Source: Cladocopium goreaui (lineage: Eukaryota; Sar; Dinophyceae; Suessiales; Symbiodiniaceae). Taken from it: DNA of 64,000 nucleotides. Location: contig CAMXCT020001984.1 of NCBI GenBank assembly GCA_947184155.2, positions 56,539-120,538 of the forward strand, read 5' to 3'. Every line of letters starts with the position of its first letter. The stretch's first letter is position 1. The position numbers and the translations under genes are program-made. This document shows positions 28,659 to 38,303 of this stretch, piece by piece. Below the pieces are notes generated by a model. That model ran no database searches. It had not been told where the DNA came from and saw only the letters and a program-made list of their open reading frames with translations.

Positions 28659-28749
28659 CAAGAGTTCGTCCCAGGGCCAGCAACGAACAGAGCCACCGGC
28701 CAAACGCCCAGGCCGGTGTCTTTTCGACGACGCTGTGGGATGGATGGTG
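28659..28749 (+). CDS. exon-like segment with acceptor and GTAATG donor
   Basis: CTCTCCACGTCCACAG precedes it and GTAATG follows; it is 91 nt and G/C-rich. The best frame reads SSSQGQQRTEPPAKRPGRC then FDDAVGWMV. It may belong to the same plus-strand gene as the exons at 34-36.7 kb. Family unknown. Confidence 0.4.
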
Positions 28750-29159
28750 GTAATGTCCCAGTTAGCTCCATGTGTAGTTCGTGAATTGTTATGGATTTGC
28801 GTATACATACTCCAATAACTATGGTTTATGATAATTATAACTATAGTTAATGGGATTTATAAACCAACTTATAACTGATACATATAGGTTTGTCTGAAAA
28901 TAGAGGATACCCAAAAATAGCCATTTTAATGGGAAGATTTTTTCATAATTCATTGGAATATGGGGTAGCTAATTTCAGACAAAGCCATATGTATAAAAAA
29001 GTGTATACACATCGATTTGCCGTTCTGGATTCTGGATTCTGGATATGATACATGTACAAATACAATAAATACACAAGCAACATGACATTTTGGTCATTCT
29101 TGAAGCAAAGGTCCCTTGTTTTAAAGATGACCGGCCTTGCATGGCGCAAAGGTTCATGG

Positions 29160-29980
29160 GTTCATCGGTTCACCCTGCGGCAGAATACATCACCATGAAC
29201 ATCACCAGGGCCTAGGGAAATGTCAATTGACATATTTCAACTATGGCCAGATTTTTACCAAACATTTCCATGGGTATTTTTAGCATGATTATATACATTG
29301 ATTACATATTCAATGATAGATGATATCAATCCCAATGGGAAAATCATATTCCCATGAATAATTACATATCATATCCCATTATTACATATCATATTTATTG
29401 ATTCAACATGACTAATGAAAATCATCTACCATGGAAATCCGAAGAGGGGAAGCACTGGGGGCACTGCCCACCCCCTGCCCATTGGGCCGAGGTCGTTTGC
29501 CACAGCAACGGGACATCTCCAGGACTGGCTTCAAAAGGAGGGGGTAGAATCCCCCCGATTGAAGACCCCAAAAAGGTGTCCCAAATGATGGTGATCTGTC
29601 AGAAAACCCATTTTTTTTTGGTGAATCTGTGTACAATCAGTAAATTATATCTATCACAATTATGGAAATCCTCAGAAAAGCAAAATGGTAGACCATGGTT
29701 TCTGGTGGGCTATGAAAAAGAGGGGATGGGATGCATTTTACATCATTTTACCCGTTGGGACATCATAAATTATATGTAACCAGTGTAACCAGTGGATCCT
29801 TGGATTTGTCCATGATCATTGGATGAACCATTGGATTTCATGGGATAACCATGGAGAACCACCCCGACCAGACATGGATGTTGTACAAACCCCCAATTTC
29901 AGGTTCTGGCATTGAGCTTTTTGCATCTGTGCACCCTGGGGTTTCTTAAAACAGAGATCAGGACCTTGAAAATTGGGGTC
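29160..29980. other. no confident gene
   Basis: A G/C-rich island at about 29445-29560 is open in several plus frames without clear splice sites on both sides; elsewhere AATCCCATTA-rich intron-like DNA. Confidence 0.25.
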
Positions 29981-29982
29981 AG

Positions 29983-30114
29983 CAGAAATGCGGTTTGCTC
30001 AGGAAAAAACAGGCTTTCACCAGGGCGGGTTTCACCAGCCAGAAGTGGAGGGTCCTTTTCCCGCCCCCCAAAAAATCGGGGAGATCCAGCGCTTCGCCGG
30101 ATTGGGGCTCCCAG
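29983..30114 (+). CDS. exon-like segment, possible GA donor
   Basis: The acceptor is GAAAATTGGGGTCAG. One frame reads AEMRFAQEKTGFHQGGFHQP, then PAPQKIGEIQRFAGLGLP, to CCCAG followed by GATGATC. Dinoflagellates use GC and GA donors besides GT, so a GA donor is possible. A second frame is also open. Function unknown. Confidence 0.35.
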
Positions 30115-30685
30115 GATGATCACCTGAAGACTCCATAACTCTCCATCTGGATTCAGCAACAAATCCATGAAGATCACCATAAAGTCTATAGCCTGGTTTA
30201 TTTCGTCCAGGATTTTTCATCCCATATTTGTATATATTTGTAAGAATCCATAACAGACCCTTCAGAAAACCATGAATGAAACAGATACCTTGCGTTGATG
30301 GTCATCAACCGGAACATCCAGTAAGTTTACCCCAGAGTGGTTAATTCATTGAATTCTCCGGTGGGTCTCTGGTTTCCAGGACTGCTTTGGCAACACCACC
30401 ATAGTGGCAGCGCGTCTCGGGGTGGCAACATGATGGGTGATCCATGGAATCCACGCAGATGATCGGTGCCATCGTGCTGGCCAGGGGGATCCAAGGTGTT
30501 CTATATATATCTGGCAGTGTGGCGAACTACTGTAAGTGGAAAGCACATGGGAACATAACATTGTTTTTTTTGGGAGGTGTCATGAGTTTGGGACTTTGTT
30601 CACTTTGTTCGTTGATTTATTTTCACAAACCAAGACCTCCTGGTTTCTCAGAGAACTCCACATTTGGGGCATTTCCTGGCGTCAG

Positions 30686-30761
30686 GTCATAGGTCAGTGG
30701 TGTCCAGCTTGGTGGATGCAGCAAGCTCGCAGGTGTTTGGGGACCATGGGGACCAGGACAG
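30686..30761 (+). CDS. exon-like segment of 76 nt
   Basis: Bounded by TGGCGTCAG and the donor GTGAAT. The frame HRSVVSSLVDAASSQVFGDH is stop-free. Other frames carry a stop or an unusual Trp/Arg-rich peptide. Same strand as the exons further right. Confidence 0.35.
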
Positions 30762-31069
30762 GTGAATTCGCCAATATCAACAGATCTTGATCCGAAGAAT
30801 TGTTCCAGAAAAAAAAACTCTACAGGAACGCCATGGATTTTTTTTTGGGAAAAACCATGGTGTTTTTTTGGTGTCCTGTCGATTTTTCTCCCCCATCGAT
30901 CATCCCTGCGAGGAACTGGCATGGAACCTCCACATCGATAATGGGAACCTGGGTGGCTTCGAAAAAGGCGAAGTTTCAACCCGCTTTGGGGATATTCACC
31001 CCGCTTCGCGTGGGGTGGCCGCCCACACCGCAAGTTTATTTCGGTCCGTGAGAGGGGCTAAGGGTGGTT

Positions 31070-31440
31070 TTCCCCCGTGGGGGCTCCCCAAGCTAAGAAT
31101 TTTCACTTTCCCCCCCCCGTGGGGGCTCCCCAAGCTAGGGAATTTTCACTTTTCCCCCCCGTGGGGGCTCCCCAAGCTAGGGAATTTTCACTTTCCCCCC
31201 CCGTGGGGGCTCCCCAAGCTAGGGAATTTTCACTTTTCCCCCCCGTGGGGGCTCCCCAAGCTAGGGAATTTTCACTTTTCCCCCCCGTGGGGGCTTCCCA
31301 AGCTAGGGAATTTTCACTTTTCCCCCCCGTGGGGGCTTCCCAAGCTAGGGAATTTTCACTTTTCCCCGCCGTGACAGCTTCCCAAGCTATGGAATTTTCA
31401 CTTTTCCCTCCCTTGGAGGCTCTCCAAGCTGCGGAATTTC
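31070..31440 (+). repeat. 42-bp minisatellite, about 9 copies, open in two plus-strand frames
   Basis: The unit is CCCCGTGGGGGCTCCCCAAG followed by CTAGGGAATTTTCACTTTTC. Because 42 is divisible by 3, two plus-strand frames stay open: one repeats PPWGLPKLGNFHFS (30787-31374), the other PVGAPQAREFSLFP (31077-31619). Each unit contains the palindrome CCCCCGTGGGGG. Late units diverge (GTGACAGCTTCC, TTGGAGGCTCTCC). Confidence 0.9.
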
Positions 31441-31489
31441 AAATAGCTAGACAACGACGCCTAGATATTCCCCCAAATCCCGTGTTCTT

Positions 31490-31960
31490 TGAATGTGTTT
31501 CCATGTTTTTGCAATGGTTTCCTTCAAAGCACGGTACTTTACACTTTTGTCGCCATAAAACCGGTCGAAAACATCATGTTCGACAATGCTTCCAATTCCC
31601 TTATCTCCCCAACCGTTGAAAATACCGCTATTTACAGTGTTTTCTTCAATTTTTCCATGTGCCAATGCCGGTAGCCAACTCCAACATATATATAAGAAAT
31701 CCTTCCAAAACATTGTTTTTGACAGTGTTTTTCCAATGTTTCCAGTCAAACAGACGGTAATTTACACGTTTTTTGCCATAAAGGCAGTAAATCCTTCCAA
31801 AACATTGCTTTTGACAGTGTTTTTGTAATGTTTCCAGTCAAGCATACGGTAATTTACACGTTTTTTGCTATAACGTCAGTCCAAAACACTTGTTTTTGCA
31901 GTGTTTTCAATGCTCTGGCATCCAAAAACCCTGCAAAATCTTGCTATGTACAATGTTTTT
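31490..31960 (+). repeat. diverged tandem repeat of about 95 bp
   Basis: About five copies of CAAAACATTGTTTTTGACAG, TTTCCA, GTCAAACAGACGGTAATTTA and CACGTTTTTTGCCATAA. The two between 31693 and 31882 are most alike. Confidence 0.75.
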
Positions 31961-33225
31961 TTCATTTTTGGCCGTTTTTCCATTGCCGGAAAGCTACCAA
32001 AATGACCCAAAATTCCATTTCAATACCCTCTTGCGCTCAGACACCCAAAAATCCTCGAAAAATGTCGAAAACACCACCGTATTCTGGTCTCGGTGCGAAA
32101 CCGTTTTTGGCCCCCCCCCAGCTAAAGCTGATATAGCGACTGCTATATTAACAAATGTCATTGAGCATTTAGTATTGCTGTTGCCCCCCAATAAGCACGC
32201 CTTCACCGCCAAAGCGGTGTGGGCGGATTTCCAGGTTGAAGATGTCCTTCTTTGTTGGGATAGTTACATAGTATCAACTGTGAAATGATGGTTGAAATCA
32301 CGGGTTTAAGGGAAACTATACAGAAAAGCAGGTGTTTTCCTGTCAAACATGAGGGTTTCCTGTCGATTTTCCCTTGACTGAATTGTTGCATTGAACTGGT
32401 CCACTCCAGAAGTGGTGCTTTCACATCTTTGTGGTGCACAGTACTGCACTCCTGCATTTTTTGGAACAAAATCATGATATGTTTGATGATCTATCATTGA
32501 ATCATTGAGCATTCTGTATACCGTTTGTGGATGATCAAATGCACAGGAAACACCATATTTTCAGATCTTTTTCACCAGTTTTTGTGGTCGGAAGGTCCTT
32601 GGCTGAGCTTCCAACTTCCAGTGGGCTGCGCTGGCGGAGGTTGCGGACAGCGGGAGTGGTGGTTGGGGAGCACCTTTGCAGTTGGTTGACGATAAACCAG
32701 GGCATTGTATATACATTGCACTACTCCATATATATATATATGTATCATAGGGGAATACCATAATTCATGAAGTGGGACTCGGAATGAAATCTACAATGCA
32801 GTCGAAACTATTGAAACTTTTTTCGGTCTACAAGTCAGGTGGCCTGACTCCCTTGTCTAACACCAGGAATTCTCGGAGTTTCCCTGGCCAAAATCACTTA
32901 GAACTGGAATGATCTTTGAGGTTTGAAAAGGTCACATGGATATGTCTCAAATTTAGTTACACCACATTATTCTTCATCACTTTCCCCATTCAAAATTGGA
33001 TGAAATGAGAATTTTTGGGTGTTTGTCATGTGAGACACAGCCATATCTGTCTTGACATTTTTTAGGATGTTATCCATGTCACCAGACAGCGCTTTGCCGG
33101 ATCGTTGGATCGTCCCTCTAACTAAACCTCCATGGCGGGGATCCCTAAAGTAGTAGGAGATCCTCAGCTTGCGACAGCTGCTACTGTTCCCCCTCGCCTC
33201 TTCCGTGGCGTTTTTTTTTTTTTTC
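31960..33225. other. no supported gene
   Basis: Short ORFs on both strands without splice-bounded segments I can defend. Confidence 0.25.
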
Positions 33226-33227
33226 AG

Positions 33228-33305
33228 CGTTTTAACTCGTCGACTCGTGACGACCCTTCGAGAGTTCGAGTTCAGCCATGGCGTCCCCACAAGTTCAATC
33301 TCCAG
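33228..33305 (+). CDS. exon-like segment of 78 nt with strong splice sites
   Basis: A T14 tract with CAG precedes it and GTGGGC follows TCTCCAG. The frame reads VLTRRLVTTLREFEFSHGVP then TSSIS. It is 45-50% G+C in an AT-rich surround. Probably part of the plus-strand gene that continues at 34.1 kb. Confidence 0.5.
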
Positions 33306-33369
33306 GTGGGCAGTGGTTTTTTTGGCCGTTTGTGAGTTGAAATGCCAGAAATGTGTCTCATGATTATCC

Positions 33370-33490
33370 TATAATATTGGGATATTATCCTATGATTAAT
33401 GGGATTAATGGGATATTATCCTATGATTAATGGGATTAATGGGATTAATGGGATATTATCCTATGATTATCTCATTATATCCCATGAAAA
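33370..33490 (+). repeat. GGGATATTATCCTATGATTAAT tandem repeat
   Basis: Three to four copies of a GGGATATTATCCTATGATTA unit separated by one to three GGATTAAT words. Confidence 0.8.
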
Positions 33491-33934
33491 ACCCGTATTA
33501 TTGGGTGAATCCCACATTAATCTGATAGATCTGAGATAACTTTTTTTCACGACTGTCACTGTAAAAGAGGATTAGGATTAGGGCAGCTCTGCCCTTGTGG
33601 GCGTTATTTTAGGTTGGTGAATTATCATGATTTACTTCAACTTGATTAAACTTTGCAGAGATTCACCTAGTTGTTGGTATTTTTGATATATATATAATGT
33701 CCAATCTCTGATAATTCTGATGTTTCAATAGCTGGACGACCAGCATCAACCAATATGATTTTCCAACATCAAATTGATGTTTGATGCTTGGTTGATGTTG
33801 GGAGGGACGATGTGAGCAATTTTCGCTCGCACTTTCCAAATCCAACTGATCGATGGTAGCCAATATAAAATACACCTACCATGACTGGGGATGGCTTATA
33901 GAGCCCATAAATATGGTGATGACTTGGGATGGTT

Positions 33935-34051
33935 TACCCTCTGGTAAACTAACATGGCTATTGAAAATGGCCATAGAAATAGTGGATTTTCCCATTAAAC
34001 ATGGTGATTTTCCATAGTTATGTTAGTTACTATTGGCTTTACCACATGATA
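33935..34051. mobile_element. MITE copy with decayed right end, intronic
   Basis: The left end TACCCTCTGGTAAAC is perfect and the interior matches; the right end GCTTTACCACATGATA is degenerate. It lies just upstream of the exon at 34102. Confidence 0.6.
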
Positions 34052-34101
34052 GGATTATCATAATCCCCTAGAACCAAGCATTTTTTTGGCTTAATTTTCA
34101 G

Positions 34102-34172
34102 GACCATTTTTTGCAGTTCCACGTCAGATTTCATGGTGATGTCAATCCTCATGATGCCCAGCATGCCAGTTG
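34102..34172 (+). CDS. exon of a Q/P-rich protein gene
   Basis: The acceptor is TTAATTTTCAG and the donor GTAAGA is the best 5' splice site seen on this strand. The 71-nt exon reads TIFCSSTSDFMVMSILMMPS then MPV and joins in phase to the exon at 34286 (giving MPV-G-QQQWQLVQG). The Met/Pro-rich end followed by Gln-rich sequence suggests a flexible, possibly nuclear protein; that is inference. Confidence 0.55.
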
Positions 34173-34285
34173 GTAAGAACCAATATTTTTAAGATAAACC
34201 CGAAAAAACCATACAGAATTCCTAGAAGATGTCGTTAAATCTCATATTCAAAGGTTGGTTTGAAACCATCCCCCCATATGACCAG

Positions 34286-34383
34286 GTCAACAGCAATGGC
34301 AGCTGGTACAGGGCTTCAGCAATTTGTCCTTGCAAAGTCCACAGCTCCAGTCGCTCCAGCCGCAGTCGCAGGTGCCACCCCAG
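34286..34383 (+). CDS. Q-rich exon, copy 1 of a duplicated exon
   Basis: 98 nt between CATATGACCAG and GTGGGA. The frame continuing from 34172 reads QQQWQLVQGFSNLSLQSPQL then QSLQPQSQVPPQ. It is clearly homologous to 35610-35708, which ends at the same ACCCCAG/GTGG donor. A second frame (AAGTGLQQF...ATPGG) is also open and also conserved, so frame choice rests on the in-phase junction upstream. Confidence 0.55.
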
Positions 34384-34439
34384 GTGGGAAAAAAGCCACG
34401 GTACCGACATTTCCAGCTGAGAATTTAAGTGGCGGCTTT

Positions 34440-34596
34440 TACCCTCTGGTAATTTAACATAGCGAACTGGAAAATCACCATTAAAAAAATGGGAAAATCC
34501 ACTATTTCTATGGCCATAATCACCATGTTTAATGGGAAATTCCACTATTTCGACTGGGCCATTTTCAATAGCTTTTTGTATGTTTACCAGAGGGTA
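34440..34596. mobile_element. long MITE variant (157 bp) with internal duplication
   Basis: TACCCTCTGGTAATTTAAC at the left, GTTTACCAGAGGGTA at the right. The interior carries extra, partly inverted copies of the GGAAAATCCACTATTTC segment, so it folds into a longer hairpin. Intronic in the Q-rich gene. Confidence 0.8.
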
Positions 34597-35346
34597 TATA
34601 ATAGAAGACCTATTTTTACATATAGATGTTTTGCTGGTGAATCTGGAGTGTGGCTGGTTTGTTTCTGGGTCTCTCTGTTTTGCAGAAGAAAATCAAGTGG
34701 GTATGGGTCACAATAAAAAAAAAACAACCAATCATCAATCATCCCTGAAATTGGGTGCTTGTTCACAACCACAAATACTAGACCTGCTCATTTTTGAGGT
34801 TGCGGCCGTGTTAACGACCCTGGGTAATTTGCTCACTTCGAAATGAGTCTCAAGGATTCAGTGCTGCGTTTTGCAATGTATTTGAAAGGTCGTGATGGAA
34901 CCTGTGTTCAGAACGTCCCATTTTTACCATGGGTTTGAACCTCATTTTCGCAAATCCCATTGGCTCTGCGACTTGAACACACAGCTCTCCCAAAAATCAG
35001 CGTTTTTTCTGTCCTCTACTCTAGCGAGATGCCTTCTTCGCAAGAGAGCCAACTGCTTTCAGCAAGTGCGGCCTTGCGTTCCATCGGAACATGAAAGCCA
35101 AAACGTATGTTGTCAGCCGTGAATTGTCACGGTGGCTTGTCAAGTCTCGTGACCTGAGTTCCTTAGGAACAAACTTCTTCAACTGGTTCCATGCCTGGTC
35201 TAAGCATTGCGTTCCCGTCAGTTTGGGAAGCTTTCGAATTTTCACTAATTTTGAAAACTGCATCTTGTTGTGCACAACCTTTTTGAAGCGCATGTTGTAT
35301 CTTCTGGCTTCCATCAGCGTAACATCATCAGCGCAACATGAACGTT

Positions 35347-35373
35347 AACATCCCACCCCACCCCACCCCAACC
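35347..35373 (-). other. G-quadruplex motif on the minus strand
   Basis: The plus strand reads CCCACCCCACCCCACCCC followed by AACCCCC. The minus strand thus has five G-runs of 3-5 separated by one or two bases, matching the canonical G4 pattern. It lies in an intron of the Q-rich gene. Confidence 0.8.
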
Positions 35374-35609
35374 CCCATGTTGGCTAAAAGATGACACTTT
35401 CGGGGTCGCTAATGCGACCGTGAGCGAAAACAAGGGTATCTGCAAGATTGGGCCCCCAAACGATAGCTAAGTTGCCTTATGATTAGATTAACTATGATTT
35501 ATGGTATATATGTGTATATTGAACTATCGGGTTTTCTACACCAACACCCCTAGATACATGTTTTACATCCCATTGAATTTTCATTAGCTACAGCTATACC
35601 ACCTTGCAG

Positions 35610-35708
35610 CCATCGGCGCAGGTGGTCCAGGGATTCAGCAATTTGGGCCTGCAATCCCCGCAAGCGCCGCAAGCGCAATGGCAGATGCTAAGTCAGGTGC
35701 AACCCCAG
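35610..35708 (+). CDS. Q-rich exon, copy 2
   Basis: 99 nt between ACCACCTTGCAG and GTGGCT, reading PSAQVVQGFSNLGLQSPQAP then QAQWQMLSQVQPQ. VQGFSNL and LQSPQ are shared with the exon at 34286; length and donor are also shared. It is the product of an exon duplication within one gene, or two mutually exclusive exons. Confidence 0.55.
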
Positions 35709-36194
35709 GTGGCTTGGTCAATAAGGAGATTGTCACTATGGGGCTGTGAAAATCTGTGAATTTCAAAGCACCGATCCAAATCACTGGTGAAGCAGTGGTT
35801 GAAGGCTCACTTTCACCGTGGACAAACACTCATTACTGATTTCTGTCCATTTTTTTGGCTCCAATTTGTTTTTTATTTTTTTGATTGACCCCTTCTTTTG
35901 GTTAGTTTTTGGCCATTGTTTTGGCGGAAAAACAGGTTAATGTGATAAACCCAACGACAAACACCTCATTGCGTCATGGCCTTGTAATGCTCCCGATATG
36001 GAAAGATCCATGGTCAATGGGGGTTGGTTTATGGTTTGGTTCAGAACCGGGAGAATTATATAAAAATGATTGATAAATTCTGGATTATTCATTGGCATGG
36101 TCCATCCCATATTATGACATTAGATTATTGGTGACTGGGATAGAATCCATTTATAATCCAGTCAATATTATTATACTCACTAAACCCACACACG

Positions 36195-36370
36195 CATCAT
36201 ATATATATGTATATATGTATATATGCAAATATACATATATATACATATATATATACATATATATATACACATATATATATATACATACGTAATATATATA
36301 TACACATATACATACGTAATATATATATATATGTATATACATATACACATATACATATACATACATATAA
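36195..36370. repeat. TATATACATATA microsatellite
   Basis: About 175 bp of alternating ATAC/ATAT. The long ORFs on both strands here are Tyr/Ile repeats and not genes. Confidence 0.95.
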
Positions 36371-36470
36371 TGTGAATGAACTACAAAACACCCTCCTTAA
36401 AGATTCAAGAATTCTTGACCATCATGTCAATCATTTTAGTCATGTTTTCCTTTCTATCCATTTTTTGCAG

Positions 36471-36703
36471 CAAAAAAATGGGATATTATGGTAGAATCAC
36501 CTCAACCCTCTCAGGTCTATCAGATCCCCAGCCCTGGTCCTGGAGCGTTGCCCGGCGCGACTTCCCACGTGGAGCGCCTGCGGCTCAGTTCCGGCGCCGC
36601 GGTCCCGACCGCGGCGGCGGAACGGCCGGAACGGCCGGAACGGCTGGGTGCGCTGATCGTGACGGTGACGGAGGGCAGCTCCTATGATCCCATCTTTCAA
36701 CAG
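36471..36703 (+). CDS. G/C-rich exon of the same gene
   Basis: The acceptor is CTATCCATTTTTTGCAG and the donor after TTTCAACAG is GTGGAA. The frame reads [20 protein letters not shown] and later [20 protein letters not shown]. The ESPQPSQV part resembles the LQSPQ/QVPPQV motif of the two Q-rich exons. The middle ([13 protein letters not shown]) is very G/C-rich. No known domain. Confidence 0.55.
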
Positions 36704-36927
36704 GTGGAACAGACCGATGATCAAGGACTCGGCAGGGGATGATGTCAGAAAATTGCGGAAAATGCCAGGGATTTCCATCGCCACGAAGATCCATAAAACC
36801 TGCCTAAAACAGGGGTGATGGCATGGGATTTATGGATGTTGGAGTGGCTGCGCAAGTTTTTTTTTTTTTTTATCAAAGGAAGTTTAGGGGGAGAAACTTC
36901 CGTGTTACGGACTTTTAGAATGTCAGG

Positions 36928-38300
36928 GAAAGAGTTAGTCAAAGAAAGAGTTAGTCAAAGAAAGGCAAAGAAAGAGTTCGTCAGGGAAAGAGTTAGTCAA
37001 AGAAAGAGTTAGTCAAGAAAGAGTTAGTCAAAGAAAGAGTTAGTTAGTCAGGGAAAGAGTTAGTCAAAGAAAGAGTTAGTGAGGGAAAGAGTTAGTCAAA
37101 GAAAGAGTTAGCAAAGAAAGAGTTAGAGGGAAAGAGTTAGTCAAAGAAAGAGTTAGTGAGGGAAAGAGTTAGTCAAAGAAAGAGTTAGTGAGGGAAAGAG
37201 TTAGTCAAAGTTAGCAAAGAAAGAGTTAGTCAGGGAAAGAGTTAGTCAAAGAAAGAGTTAGTGAGGGAAAGAGTTAGTCAAAGAAAGAGTTAGCAAAGAA
37301 ACAGTTAGTCAGGGAAAGAGTTAGTCAAAGAAAGAGTTAGTGAGGGAAAGAGTTAGTCAAAGAAAGAGTTAGCAAAGAAACAGTTAGTCAGGGAAAGAGT
37401 TAGTCAAAGAAAGAGTTAGTCAGGGAAAGAGTTAGTCAAAGAAAGAGTTAGTGAGGGAAAGAGTTAGTCAAAGAAAGAGTTAGCAAAGAAACAGTTAGTC
37501 AGGGAAAGAGTTAGTCAAAGAAAGAGTTAGTGAGGGAAAGAGTTAGTGAGGGAAAGAGTTAGTCAAAGAAAGAGTTAGTGAGGGAAAGAGTTAGTCAAAG
37601 AAAGAGTTAGTGAGGGAAAGAGTCAGTCAAAGAAAGAGTTAGTGAGGGAAAGAGTTATATAGTCAAAGAAAGAGTTAGTCAGGATATATGAGGTAGTCAA
37701 AGAAAGAGTTAGCAAAGAAACAAGTTAGTCAAAGAAAGAGTTAGTGAGGGAAAGAGTTAGTCAAAGAAAGAGTTAGTCAAAGAAACAGTTAGTCAGGGAA
37801 AGAGTTAGTCAAAGAAAGAGTTAGTGAGGGAAAGAGTTAGTCAAAAAAAGAGTTAGTGAGGGAAAGAGTCAGTCAAAGAAAGAGTTAGTGAGGGAAAGAG
37901 TTAGTCAAAGAAAGAGTTAGTCAGGATATATGAGGTAGTCAAAGAAAGAGTTAGCAAAGAAACAAGTTAGTCAAAGAAAGAGTTAGTGAGGGAAAGAGTT
38001 ATTCAAAGAAACAAGTTAGTCAAAGAAAGAGTTAGTGAGGGAAAGAGTTAGTCAAAGAAAGAGTTAGTCAAAGAAACAGTTAGTCAGGGAAAGAGTTAGT
38101 CAAAGAAAGAGTTAGTGAGGGAAAGAGTTAGTCAAAGAAAGAGTTAGTGAGGGAAAGAGTTAGTCAAAGAAAGAGTTAGTCAAAGAAAGAGTTAGTCAGG
38201 ATATATGAGGTAGTCAAAGAAAGAGTTAGCAAAGAAACAAGGTAGTCAAAGAAAGAGTTGGTGAGGAAAAGAGTTAGTCACAGAAAGAGTTAGCAAAGAA
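36928..38300 (+). repeat. 16-bp satellite AAAGAGTTAGTCAAAG / AAAGAGTTAGTGAGGG, 1.37 kb
   Basis: Two 16-bp unit types alternate. A rarer insert TCAGGATATATGAGGTAG recurs near 37679, 37920 and 38195, marking a higher-order period of about 240-275 bp. Confidence 0.95.
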
Positions 38301-38303
38301 ATT

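Noticed and set aside
36151-36494. Overlapping ORFs on both strands rich in Tyr and Ile
   Set aside because: They are translations of a TATATACA microsatellite.
36928-38300. CRISPR-like array of short repeats
   Set aside because: Units are contiguous with no unique spacers and the genome is eukaryotic; it is a satellite.
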